DNA from: Meandrina meandrites
Lineage: Eukaryota; Cnidaria; Anthozoa; Scleractinia; Meandrinidae
Direction: 5' to 3'
DNA: 64,000 bases
NCBI GenBank assembly: GCA_963693305.1
Contig: OY855905.1
Coordinates: 44,316,895-44,380,894 of the forward strand
This document shows, in pieces, positions 49,160 through 58,015 of this stretch. Numbering within the stretch: position 1 is the stretch's first letter; each line of letters opens with the position of its first letter. The notes beneath the pieces are model-generated. The model searched no databases, was not told where the DNA came from, and worked only from the letters and a program-made list of their open reading frames with translations. Made by a program: the position numbers and the translations under genes.

Positions 49160-52100
49160 GTAATAATAGTGTGTGATTACAAGTTTATAATTTTGTAAAT
49201 TTCATGCATGTACAAACATCATTACATGTAAATATACTTTAGCAATACAAACAAGAAAACAAACATGTCCCAGATCTGTCATTAGATGAGTATATAATTT
49301 TATTGCTTTTGTCCTATAGATGTGCTCGACAATTAAATTTATCCTTGTCATTAATTTACTAAAAAACATTACTTTTATATATCTTGGGTTCAATATATAA
49401 TGGATTTTAGGGAACATGTGGGTGTCAGACTTACCTGCAGACATGCTAGCACTCCTAACATGATTTTTATTTTTCAAGTCTTCAACCTGGACATAATCAC
49501 TCAAATGCCTTGCTCTAGTTCCAGTCCTATTCTGCTTGCCATGAGAGGCTCTGGAACCTGACCAAGTCTTCATGGGGGAATTCTCTGTACTCAGGGCTAA
49601 AAGGAAGAAATTTGAAAACAGTTTAAGATTATTTGCAGCAAACACTCTTCATGTGTCCACTTGGACATAATTTTCCAAACTGGATGTTACCCTTAGTATC
49701 GAGTGGTGCATTGTTTATTAAGAGGGACGATGTTGAAGCTTTTTACAGCCACTTAAACTCAATAATTAATGCCAATATTCAGTTCATAGTAGAGATGCCT
49801 ACAACAACTACGGGCAAGAAAAGCATAGTCTTCCTGGACACCAACAACACTGCAAATGAGGATGGAAAGATCAAGGTGGGGGTATACTGCCATTAAGACT
49901 ATTGGACCGAGCTAAATGCATTCCATCAACAACTGCGCAAAGACAAAGCAAGGAACAACATGCTGTTTATTAGTAACTTGAAAACTAACGGTTATTCTGA
50001 GAGCTTCATCAAGTCAGTTGGTAAATTGAACAAATAAAAACACACAACCGAACCCCAGGAGAATCCTAAGGCATTATTGCGTGGATTCCATACGTGAAAG
50101 GAGTGTCGGAACACATTCGACAGATTTTGAGCCGCGAAAAAATAAAGACAGCTTTAAAACCATTCAAAAATTGGGAAATGTTTTCAAGAAACCCAAAGAC
50201 CAGCTGAAAAAAGAACAGTTGAAAGGCATTGTGTACAAAGTGACCTGCAGAACATGCCCATTCACATATGTTGGGGAGAGTAAAAGGAATTGGAAATCTT
50301 GAGGGGCCGAACACAAGCCTAACAGCATGCGGAATCCACTGGCCATGACGTCCATCCCAGTTATGTGAACATTTTGGAAACAGGTTTGAATAGTAAAATT
50401 TGCTTGGGACCGTACTGGGAAAGTATCACCCTCAGCAGATTTTCTTAAATTGTCAAACACTTTTATCATGAGCTTATGGCTCTGGAGATTGGAGATTGGG
50501 AGACCACTCCCTGTGTATTTGACATTAATTAAAATAAATTACGTTTACCTTTATCTCCACACTGTCAACTTTGGCCCTCACACTTGTGTCATGGCCATGC
50601 ACAGTATCTACATGTACAATGTATACTTACTAGCTGTTCCGTTTCTCATCGCAGTGATCCACATATTCCTTGCAGCAGGTTTGGGAGGCTGTTGCTTTGT
50701 GGAGCCTTTTAATTGGGAGCTGGAGTATGGTGACTTTGCTGTCAAATAAATATACTTTTTTTATTCAGTAAACATTAAACACAGTACATGGTAACGTAAA
50801 AAGTCACAGCAAAATCTAATGGTGACCAAAGTATAAATTAAATCTTACCAACTCGGGACCGTCGACCTTGCACTGACTTTGACCTTCGTGAACCACCTGA
50901 ATGTGTATACAAACATTAATTTATACATAACAAATATGTACTGAGATGACCATCAAAATAGTGCATACAAATGCCATATAGAAAGAACATACTACATATC
51001 ATGCTTATCTCACCAGATGGAGGTCTTGGCATGTGTCCACTTCCACCAGAAGCTGCACTGCCCTAAATTAATACAATTTCAAACAATAATTACCATAATT
51101 TTAATTTAAGGTATGCCATTTCAAAAGAGTTTAGATTTTAGTCTTGAAAGGTAAGAAACATACACAAAGCTATTATTATTCTTGTCAACATAGAAGTGAT
51201 GTTATTGGCTCATACAGCAGTACTGTTTCAAAGATGACTTCATTTCACTTCATTTATACCATGCCATAGAAAATACGCTGACTAAATTTCGTCGAGAATA
51301 AGACCGCAGCGCATAATGGGAAGGTTGGGTTGAATACTGTCGAATATACAACGGCTTTCCTGTATTCTGATTGGCTGTATTTTCTATGGCATGGAATAAA
51401 GACTAGTTATGCAACGCTTTCGAGTGGTATACTATGGAATATCCCAGGAGTCACTTGTATCTTCTCGGAGAAAATACAAGTGACAAGTGAGATATTCCAT
51501 AGTATACCACGAGAAAGTGTTGTGTAACTATTTTATACCATGCCATAGACTGACTAAATTTCGTTGAGAATAAGACCGCAGCGCATGATGGGAAGGTTGG
51601 GTTGAATACCGTCGAATATACAACGGCTTTCCTGTATTCTGATTGGCTTTAGTTTCTATGGCATGGTATAAATGCAAGTAGCCAACTTGGAGTTATGTAC
51701 ATGCTCTGTTTACACCCATCATCATTGTATATCCAACACATGCTCATACAATAATATTAACATGTATTTGACATTAATTAACGGCCATAAATATTGTAGA
51801 GTGAAGCCACTGACATTTTGACAGCCAGCCTGTTTTCTACATGTAGGTGTAACAGGAAAATTTTGTTTGCTCTACTGTCATGCTACTAGTACTTCTTGCA
51901 CTTAAAATGTCAGCGGCTGAAATTCACAACATGCTCATTCAAAACTTAAAAAGTGATTTCAAAATCAAGCTCAAATATTCGAAAGCTTGATTAATTTAGC
52001 ACAAAACTTTAGTTATTATTAAGTATATTAACTTGAACCTTACCACTGAAATTGTAGAGCCATTGGACACATCAGAGTATGCATCCACATCCTAAAATAT

Positions 52101-52277
52101 CAGATCAAAAACTCTTACTATCGTGTAAACAGTGAAAGATGATTATAAATTTTACATCTATTGCCATCGTCCAAAACAGTCCAAAACCACACCAACCGTA
52201 CAACGTTTATACAACATACACAACACTGGGAATGTACGGATTTCACCTACCTCCACCGTAACTCCTGGAATTGGCAT
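34258..52277 (-). CDS. IQCE: IQ domain-containing protein E (IQCE), 26 exons
   Basis: IQCE with EFCAB7 anchors the EVC-EVC2 complex at the ciliary base and positively tunes Hedgehog signalling (vertebrate data). Exons: 52251-52277, 52044-52091, 51014-51062, 50849-50896, 50631-50738, 49435-49596, 49014-49093, 48038-48115, 46909-46947, 46396-46446, 46119-46189, 45481-45553, 44542-44612, 42573-42643, 42143-42244, 41823-41881, 41305-41419, 40382-40541, 39766-39861, 39395-39623, 39186-39218, 38547-38752, 37840-37955, 36906-37403, 34947-35645, 34258-34505. All phases agree: 1178 codons plus stop. DEIIELKK (167-174) and the coiled coil through TNIEELQIQSETYYQE align with vertebrate IQCE. Four IQ motifs lie at about 535-551, 565-579, 591-609 and 624-642. 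The acidic end resembles the vertebrate tail. It is far longer than human IQCE (about 700) because of a disordered region after residue 660. The ATG at 52277 gives a 9-codon first exon; it is the weakest part. Confidence 0.93.
34947..35645 (-). CDS. IQCE: IQCE exon 25: large disordered Ser/Arg/Pro exon
   Basis: 699 bases with repeated RPSLSRS, RPGLSRS and RPSLNRN units and acidic runs (VDSDDDDDDDAIV, GSEEDSEDDVVV). It is phase-compatible with neighbours on both sides. Acidic DSD-IV modules recur in exons 24, 25 and 26, which suggests internal duplication of an ancestral acidic tail module. Confidence 0.85.
36906..37403 (-). CDS. IQCE: IQCE exon 24: low-complexity tail with RDKA/HDKA repeats
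   Basis: 498 bases. The first half contains degenerate repeats (FVRDKARELAR, TAHDKALAPTG, LARDKALV), which the DNA shows as repeated TTATCACGTGC / AAGTGC units. The second half is SDSDDDAVVIGR followed by a very Lys-rich stretch. The acceptor is at AAAAG before codons DLQDSAG; this choice is forced by phase. It has no match in vertebrate IQCE. Confidence 0.8.
38111..38252. mobile_element. 142-bp MITE with 21-bp perfect TIRs
   Basis: CCTCGGTGTAAGAACCTGTG at the left and its exact complement at the right. It lies in the IQCE intron. No clear target duplication. Confidence 0.65.
38285..38507. mobile_element. Foldback MITE in IQCE intron
   Basis: TGGTCAGCACCAAG ends are inverted. The interior holds a second inverted set around CCAAGTCCGAT and AAAGTCCGC. 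The right end is 39 bp from exon 22. Confidence 0.6.
38547..38752 (-). CDS. IQCE: IQCE exon 22: IQ motifs 3 and 4
   Basis: AIAEIQAALRGHAVRSKH and DAVVTIQSAMRAHSARKRH. The second is very close to the vertebrate IQCE motif with IIQSALRAHLAR. It is followed by an acidic segment leading into the disordered tail. Confidence 0.9.
39395..39623 (-). CDS. IQCE: IQCE exon 20: IQ motifs 1 and 2
   Basis: AAKALQRQWRGYQGRKK and AASTLQKNWRRHRER fit IQ-x3-(R/K)G-x3-(R/K) variants with Leu-Gln at the core, as expected for calmodulin-type light-chain binding. The exon starts PTRKPSIKEAPP and ends in phase 0. A short exon (39186-39218, TKQKEDEDKEQ) links it to the next IQ pair. Confidence 0.9.
40576..41171. 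mobile_element. pogo-like MITE (CAGTGGAACCC ends)
   Basis: CAGTGGAACCC at the left and GGGTTCCACTG at the right, followed by TA at the right only. The interior carries repeated GGCCGTATTAACGGGG and GGCCGCATTAACGGGG units. The layout matches the elements at 7281-7763 and 30095-30768, but the sequence differs. Confidence 0.65.
41520..41640. repeat. GGTT/GTCC/GTGC tetranucleotide-rich tract
   Basis: Runs of GGTT, GCGT, GACC and GTCC units in the IQCE intron. A simple-sequence region only. Confidence 0.7.
43038..43460. mobile_element. Two adjacent MITEs
   Basis: 43038-43146 has inverted AAATTTCAGCC ends and a 22-bp palindrome (AATTTCAGCCC at its centre). 43150-43460 has CCGGTTA-A-GCCC ends in both orientations and repeated GGATATAAGCCCC units around a poly-C tract. 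Both are in the IQCE intron. Confidence 0.55.
43466..43737 (-). repeat. tRNA-derived SINE, family 4
   Basis: The complement starts GGGAGCATGGATAGCGCAGTG (A-box), B-box TGGGTTCGATTCGATTCCC, a 180-base body and a tail of ACGATA repeats. It is unrelated in body to families 1-3. Confidence 0.75.
43822..44464. mobile_element. TTAA-target MITE (Kolobok/piggyBac type)
   Basis: GGTGATTCCACTGAA inverted ends, flanked by TTAA on both sides (43818-43821, 44465-44468). Near each end is an ATGGGGGTCACC-TGCTCGTT segment, in direct orientation. It lies in the IQCE intron. Confidence 0.7.
46563..46742. mobile_element. Foldback MITE (AAAATATCCATA family)
   Basis: It begins TTTCAGAAAATATCCATATA and ends ATGGATATTTTCTGGAAC. 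The interior GCCAACATTTTAAAAGGAAA matches the copy at 13216-13401. It lies in the IQCE intron. Confidence 0.75.
48690..48940 (+). repeat. Family 1 SINE, 5'-truncated
   Basis: Starts inside the B-box region (GGGATTGAGCCC), then the family 1 body. It lacks the tRNA head and the TTTACC tail. Confidence 0.75.
49119..49161. repeat. (AAT)n microsatellite
   Basis: About 14 AAT units in the IQCE intron, 26 bp upstream (on the transcript) of exon 7. Confidence 0.9.
49655..50460 (+). pseudogene. Penelope-like retroelement remnant (RT end and GIY-YIG endonuclease)
   Basis: At 49720-49890 a frame reads DDVEAFYSHLNSIINANIQF and IVFLDTNNT, matching the C-terminal part of a Penelope-type reverse transcriptase. 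At 50185-50300 a second frame has KGIVYKVTCRTCPFTYVGES, the GIY-YIG nuclease start, including the paired cysteines of the linker. The two are separated by stops and frame changes, so the copy is dead. It lies antisense within the IQCE intron between exons 6 and 5. Confidence 0.75.
51253..51672. mobile_element. MITE sandwich: two direct copies around a hairpin MITE
   Basis: Copies at 51253-51400 and 51532-51672 share TTTATACCATGCCATAGA ends and a 120-bp body (about 95% alike). Between them, 51405-51529 is a near-perfect hairpin with arms AGTTATGCAACGCTTTCGAG and GTGGTATACTATGGAATATC. It lies in the IQCE intron. Confidence 0.75.
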
Positions 52278-53140
52278 GGGTTTCAACTTTCGTTTACCCG
52301 ATCTTTTTGTAAGCTTATATTCTATCCAATTTCATAGTCTTCGTTACATTCTCTTTCTGCAAATTCATTGAAAGAAAGTAACTTATAAAAGCTGACTACG
52401 GTAACTTGGCCTTACTATAAAAGCTTAACCTTTGGTGGCAGCCAGCTATCCATCGTGTAACTAAGCAATCGATCTGTTTCGTTACCTATCATTATAATCT
52501 TCATACTTCATACTTTCAGCCTCTACAGGAAGCCTTATCCGAGAAGTTAAGATCAAATTTAAGAAGACATTTTCGTTCCAAACCACTGTGCTTGTCTCTC
52601 TTGCTCTCTCTTGGTGGTTTGTCATCACAGCAGTATTTGCGCCTGCAATTAGTTACCTCATGTCAGCGGCAAAAGTAGTGCCAGTTTTCCTTTTACTTGC
52701 GCGGCATTGCGCGGCATTGGTGACAGATTCTTGCAAATTAGATAGTTACACGATGAGAAAAGCTATACAAATCTGTGTTAAGTTAGGAGGAGCGCTTCAC
52801 CATTTTTGATAACAGTAAAAAAAATTCGATACAGCCAAACGTGCCACGTGATGCATTTTCAATATAAGAGTCATAAGAGGGTGATGAAACGTTTTGGGTG
52901 TTGCAGTCTACTCAGGGAACATGACAAAAAGCAAGGCTGATACTACGTGAAAAAGAAGACTTTGCGAGACACCAACACGACCAGAACAGATGTAGCAGGG
53001 TTGCAACCCCGGATAGCTGCTTCATCCTTTTTGGGAACAGTGAGGGAAGAACATATTTATGAAGTGACTCCCACAAAGGTTATTTTACGTGCACGCAAAA
53101 GTCGTGAAGAAGACTCAGCAAAAACTAATTAAACAAAAAG
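52278..53140. other. IQCE 5' flank and Ly6 3' flank
   Basis: The IQCE promoter presumably lies just above 52277; no TATA or CpG pattern is evident. An open frame at 52588-52809 (plus) has no family match or splice context. A hammerhead-element copy lies at 52931-53050. Confidence 0.45.
52931..53050 (-). repeat. Hammerhead-bearing short retroelement, copy A (decayed)
   Basis: Shares GCAAGGCTGAT, GAGACACCAACACGACCAGA and GGTTGCAACC segments with copies B-D. The ribozyme region on the minus strand has lost the CUGAUGA box. Confidence 0.6.
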
Positions 53141-53141
53141 T

Positions 53142-53147
53142 TTTATT
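53142..53147 (-). terminator. Poly(A) signal of the Ly6 gene
   Basis: TTTATT on plus is AATAAA on minus, 163 bases past the Ly6 stop codon. It is the first canonical hexamer downstream. Confidence 0.55.
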
Positions 53148-53310
53148 TAAGCTTCGTTATTACAAAAGTATCGCTTGAGCTTTCAGTGACTAAAACAGCT
53201 CCTAGTAAAAATCTAAATGTCCCTAATTTAACACAAATAATACGGAATCAATAGTGCAACGCTAACTTCTAGTGAACAACGCTTCTTTCTGTTGAACAAC
53301 TTCACAAAAA

Positions 53311-54837
53311 CTAACGAAGAAAAGCTACAAGAGCGCATGCCAAGAGCATGATGGCGCTGACCATTGGTACTTGGGCTCCATTGCACAAATCCCCACTGCA
53401 GCAGGAGATGTCGCACGTGACCTTCACTGAGGGATCGGAAGACTTGCACAAGTCAGATGTATCAGCACTGCACTCAGACGAAATGGCACAACCTTTGGCG
53501 TATATCTCGACTGAACTTTCACCACTTTTTCCCGACACATCGGCTTTGCCACAGCGGTCTGCCGCTGAAGAACAAGTCACCTCTTTCTTAATGTTGGCAC
53601 AGTCTTCCCAGCTCTTGGTGGTATAACACTGGTAGCACTTGAGGCCATATCCTGCGAAAACATCATCAGAGTAGATGTTCTTCAATTCACGGATAAATGC
53701 GGAATTTGAATGAAATAGTGTTATTGATAATCTTGTGACGCTGTTTATTTCAAGGTAGAGTTCAAATAAGATTGTGTCAAGCTTGAATTCGAAACAAAAT
53801 ACAGTAGACAAACACGTTTAATATTCTCGAAAAAATAATAGGAGTTGCTTGTTACGGATCACGTAAATTTGAAACTTATGGCGTTGAGAACAAGTTTGCG
53901 CAATTTGGTCAACATTCAACAACTGCTTGTCAAAGTATCTAGAATAAACATATTAGCAGCGATTATTAGAACAAGGACCACGTTATGACAAACCTTAAGC
54001 AAAGAACGGTAGATTTTGTCGAAAATAAAGTTATCATTTGACTTTCCTGTTTGCCGTTTTCAGTTGTGAAGAATTTTTGGGCGCTGCTTAAGGTCTCATA
54101 AAGGGTACGCGTGGTATTTTCTTTCGTTTTCATTCCATGCAACATTTGAGCTTCAAGCCGTTGTAATTTTTTTCCTATGCTTCAAAAAAGTGATGGGATC
54201 AAATGGATTTGTTCATCTGAGCGAAAACAGAGCACTTTCCAACAGAAACAATTCCAGCGACCAAGCAGTAGATGACAAATTATTGAGCACTCGACTCCCT
54301 CGCTGCAAAGCTTGAATCCTTCGATAATCCTGCGATGCATTTACTCGAATTTACAGTTTAGCACTGAGCACTTACGAGCTATTTTCCGGAATACAGTTCC
54401 AAGTCAAAAGAAACACTTAAAACGTATAATTTCTTCTTTGAAACCTTGATAAACTGAATACTGTATACAGAGCGTGCCAGATAATCATGAAGCGGTGGAG
54501 TATTTTTTCGCATTTTTGTACACTTAAAAAAGATGTCTTCCAGCCCAAAATTATATCAGTAACAAGCCCACTGAAGTTCAAATTTAATTTGAGAATCGAA
54601 ACTTTCGATCTACCGAAACGCGGCACTTTGTAACTCTGATTGTTGCACAGCAGTTCGTTGTTAGCGATAAATGGGCGCTGGCTGATTCGTAATTTAGATC
54701 AAAAGCCTACAAAATGCTCAACTATGGTAACTTTTTTAGTTCGAGTGCAAAGAATTTCAAGCTCCAGCACAGTGTATTGTTAGTAACTTACCGATGGAGA
54801 CGCAGAGAAGAAAGGCGAGAACAAAAAGCGATTTCAT
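53311..54837 (-). CDS. Ly6/uPAR (three-finger) GPI-anchored protein
   Basis: A small cell-surface protein of unknown ligand. Exons 54792-54837 and 53311-53651 splice in phase 1 to 128 codons plus stop. Exon 1 encodes the signal peptide MKSLFVLAFLLCVSI; the split after the signal peptide is the usual Ly6 gene layout. The mature part opens YGLKCYQCYT and closes CDISCCSGDLCNGA, with the LU spacing of Cys-x2-Cys at the start and CC-x4-CN at the end, 12 Cys in total. After CNGAQ a hydrophobic tail (VSAIMLLACALVAFLR) with no charged cytosolic end signals GPI attachment. Cnidarians have expanded Ly6 families, so a specific orthologue (CD59, LYPD) cannot be named. The membrane anchor argues against a secreted three-finger toxin. 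Introns and flanks are rich in hammerhead-element copies. Confidence 0.88.
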
Positions 54838-55450
54838 CTTCAAAGGCGTAATCTTTCTCTCTCCCGAACTCTGTTTGTAAAACGCCAAAGAGTCCAAGCA
54901 GCAGTTCGGCGGTCAGTGAATTAACTCTTCAACGTTACTGGTCGTTATTTATAGTGAGTCAATGGAAACAGTGGTTTTGATGACTGTCAAAAATTCCAAC
55001 CAATCGGCTTCTTTTGGAGGCCGCATGAACTCATGTGACTCCTGATTTCTGGAAGGACAACAGTAAACAAACCGTTTCTGAGAAATGTTACATGATAGCA
55101 GACTTAACAAGCTTTGACGTAGCTTTGACGTTTGATGTCTGATAGGTTCCGCAAACTCTGGGACTAAAAACAAGAATAGAAATGAAAATATAGCAAATGA
55201 AGCAGACAATTACTGACAAAGAAGTTAGTTTCAGAGCTGATTAAACAATTCACGGTACACACCTCGTCATGTTTTATGTTTTATGCCAAAGCGGGCTACA
55301 GCGCGTAAGCTAGGATCAAATCGAGTTTCTCGGAACTTACTAAACAATGTAGATGTCCTGATTATGAGACAAATCCTGGTCTTTTCCCGGAAGACATAAC
55401 AAAAAATGAATGGGAATAACTTACCGGACTGGACTTGGGAAAATGTGTAT
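54838..55450. other. Ly6 5' flank
   Basis: Contains the Ly6 promoter. CAAGCTTTGACGT, then an AATAGAAATGAAAAT stretch and a TTTCTCGGAA-TTA segment recur in the same order at 57087-57350, which suggests a diverged duplication of this flank. Confidence 0.45.
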
Positions 55451-55940
55451 ATTAAGGTGACGTTGTACGACACGATATTTAACGACGGTTTTTAACAGCG
55501 ATTTTTAATCAATGTTATAGGCAACTTTTAACGCAACATTGTCGCGGCAACGGTATTTTACTTGTCGCTTTTTAACGTAACGTTGAATCGTATAACAGTT
55601 CTTTTTCGCGTTAACTTAGATTTATTTCAGGGCCTTTCTGCGGTGGTTTTGCCATTGGAGGGTAATTTTTCGGTCGTCCTTTTTAAGGGGGTATAATGCG
55701 GATATTTGTCAGCCCTGGCGAGGTTGTTTTTATTGAATCCCTGGCAAACATCAAGGTCGCCAGTATTGTTACGAAGAAGTGTTACGTGTTATTTTGCCGT
55801 AGATTCCTTTTTTTACCACAATAAATGGGGTCATGAATTTACCCTCAACCCAGGCGAATTTACCCCCGCCCCCATGCCCCACTCCTCAACCCAATCAAAC
55901 AGTCGACGTCACTATAAAACACTTTTAAAAGACAAACAAT

Positions 55941-56075
55941 ACTGCAAGGCTGATCGTACTACATAAAAAAGTAAACTTTGTGAGACACCAACACGACTAG
56001 AACCGATATAGCAGGATTGCAACCGCGGACAGCTATTTCGTTCTTATTGGAACTCATTAGCACGGTGTAGCAAAT
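55941..56075 (-). repeat. Hammerhead-bearing short retroelement, copy B
   Basis: The ribozyme fold on minus (56022-56066) has stem I ACCGTG/CGCGGT (one G-U), CTAATGA core box (G to A at an invariant site), GTTC/GAAC stem II, GAAA, self-complementary stem III ATAGCTGT and the GUC triplet. The body continues GGTTGCAATCC, GTTCTAGTCGTGTTGG and TGTCTCACAAAG. Confidence 0.7.
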
Positions 56076-56461
56076 CTAAATGAAGCCAGCGAAAGAGCCA
56101 ACGCAAATAGATTGCCCAATAACCCGTACACTATATCAAGTTCCGTACTTTGAACTCACTTGTCCCCCGAATCACGCACTGCCACATCACGTGTTTCGGG
56201 GGACAAGAAGACCAAAGTGTCACGATGATGTCTCACAAAGCGAATTGTCCTAAATCTGCTAAATGTGGATGGCACGGCCATTCCGAACATTTAAGCGCAT
56301 GGACACAACCATGCTGAATAAAAACGCAGCATATCTGATCTAAAAAGATCTACGGTCCAAAAATACGTAAAAGCACAACTTAAAGCAAGGGACCGCAAAC
56401 GAAAATGCTGCTAATGTAGGATCTAATAAGGGATCTGATCTGCGTAAAAATGATAAATGAC

Positions 56462-56605
56462 AAATAATACTGCAAGGCTGATCGTACCACATAAAAAGTA
56501 AACTTTGCGAGACACCAACACGACTAGAACCGATATAGCAGGATTGCAACCGTGGACAGCTGTTTCGTTCTTGATTTGCTACACCGTCCTGATGAGTTCC
56601 TGTCA
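56462..56605 (-). repeat. Hammerhead-bearing short retroelement, copy C, with internal inversion
   Basis: The 3' half of the ribozyme is intact (GAACGAAACAGCTGTC, then CACGGT). The 28 bases that should carry stem I and CTGATGAG (56573-56600) are in reverse orientation compared with copy B, so the strand cannot fold as a hammerhead. Confidence 0.65.
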
Positions 56606-57784
56606 CGAGCAAAACACTCAAGTAAAAAAATCCCACAAAAATATATTAAAAAGTAGTCAACGATGATCGCTGTCTCAGCATTTACCAGAAATATAAAGCC
56701 GCTATTTTCGAGCCATTTGCTGTCGACTGACATTCGTTGAAGAAACATAAAAAGTCGACGCAAAAGTTTTCAAAACCCGTGTTTCATTTGCAGAAACACA
56801 CGGGCGAAGCTGTCAAAACTTGACATGTTGACGCTCCAAACATTATTGGTTCTGTTGAAAAAACGCGAAGCTTTGTCAAGACAACCTTGAATGTTTTACG
56901 CGTGAAAAAAAACCTTGGAAAGATGTTGGCCGTTCACGGTAGCTCAAAAATGGTTGTAAAATTGCAGTGTTTGACTGAGCGAAGCAAATCCAAGAGAAAC
57001 GACCTTGGGAGTTTCGACAAAATTGGATTCCACTGTATTTCGACCTTGTGTGAGCCTGTTTTCCTGGAAAGAGAAACCCGTTTCCGAGAAATGCTAAAAG
57101 GTCATAGCAAGCTTTGACGTCAGATGTCGCAATCTCTGGAAGAAGGAATAGAAATGAAAATTCAACAAATATAGCAGACATTCGCTGAGAAGGAGGTCAC
57201 TGATAATTCATGAAGGTAATCGACAGTTTACCCATGACTTTTGGTATTTTACATCAAACACGAGCTGGCGCTTTGAGGATCCGATCAATTGTAGAAGGCT
57301 TGAGTTTGGTCAATAACAATTCAAAGAGGCGTCACTCCGTTTCTCGGAATTTATTCAACAACGGAAATGCCTTGTGGCGTCTACGAGGCGACTGACGTCA
57401 GTCTCGAGGCAAATTTTTTTCCCGGAAAACATTTTAATTTTTCTCGGAAATTAAGAGGCTCTATAAAGGAATTTTGGACTGGATTGGACTGGACTGCCGA
57501 CTGGGCAGGGCAGGCACCGGGCGATAGACGTCGTCACGTCAGATACCTTATGATAGTCAGGGCCCGCGCAGCAAGATTTTGAGTGGGGGGCTTAAACGTG
57601 AATGTGTAATCGTTAGTCAGCTTGGGGGGGGGGGGTCTGGAGGCATGCTAAACTGGGAAAATTTGAGTTTGAAATACTCTCAGATACCGGAAGGTGGATT
57701 AAAATTAACAAACAGTGTATAGATACAAACGTTCAGTCCTTAAAGCGCGAGGTTTTTACAACTTGAAACAGCAAGGTACCGCAA

Positions 57785-57990
57785 ATAAAAATGCTGCTAA
57801 CATAGGGTCCACAACATATTTTTTGCAATTTATTTGCGCTGGCCTTCGAGGTGGCATTATTTAGATTTGCTTCATCACGCTGATAAGTTCCAAAAAGGAC
57901 GAAACAGCTGTCCCCGATTGCAACCCTGCTTTGTCGGTTCTGGTCATGTTGGTGTCTCAAAAAGTTACTTTTTCACGTAGTATCAGCGTT
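57785..57990 (+). repeat. Hammerhead-bearing short retroelement, copy D
   Basis: On the plus strand 57874-57918: ATCACG, CTGATAA, GTTCC-AAAAA-GGAC, GAAACAGCTGTC, CCCGAT. Stem III is perfect, stem II good, stem I partly mismatched, and one invariant G of the CUGAUGA box is A. The orientation is opposite to copies A-C. Confidence 0.7.
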
Positions 57991-58015
57991 GCTATATCAC
58001 TGTAATGTTTTACAG

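Noticed and set aside
52588..52809. 73-codon plus ORF between IQCE and Ly6
   Set aside because: Hydrophobic start but no homologue, splice context or poly(A) signal; probably chance.
53311..54837. Three-finger toxin
   Set aside because: The C-terminal hydrophobic tail is a GPI signal, so this is a membrane-anchored Ly6 protein, not a secreted toxin.
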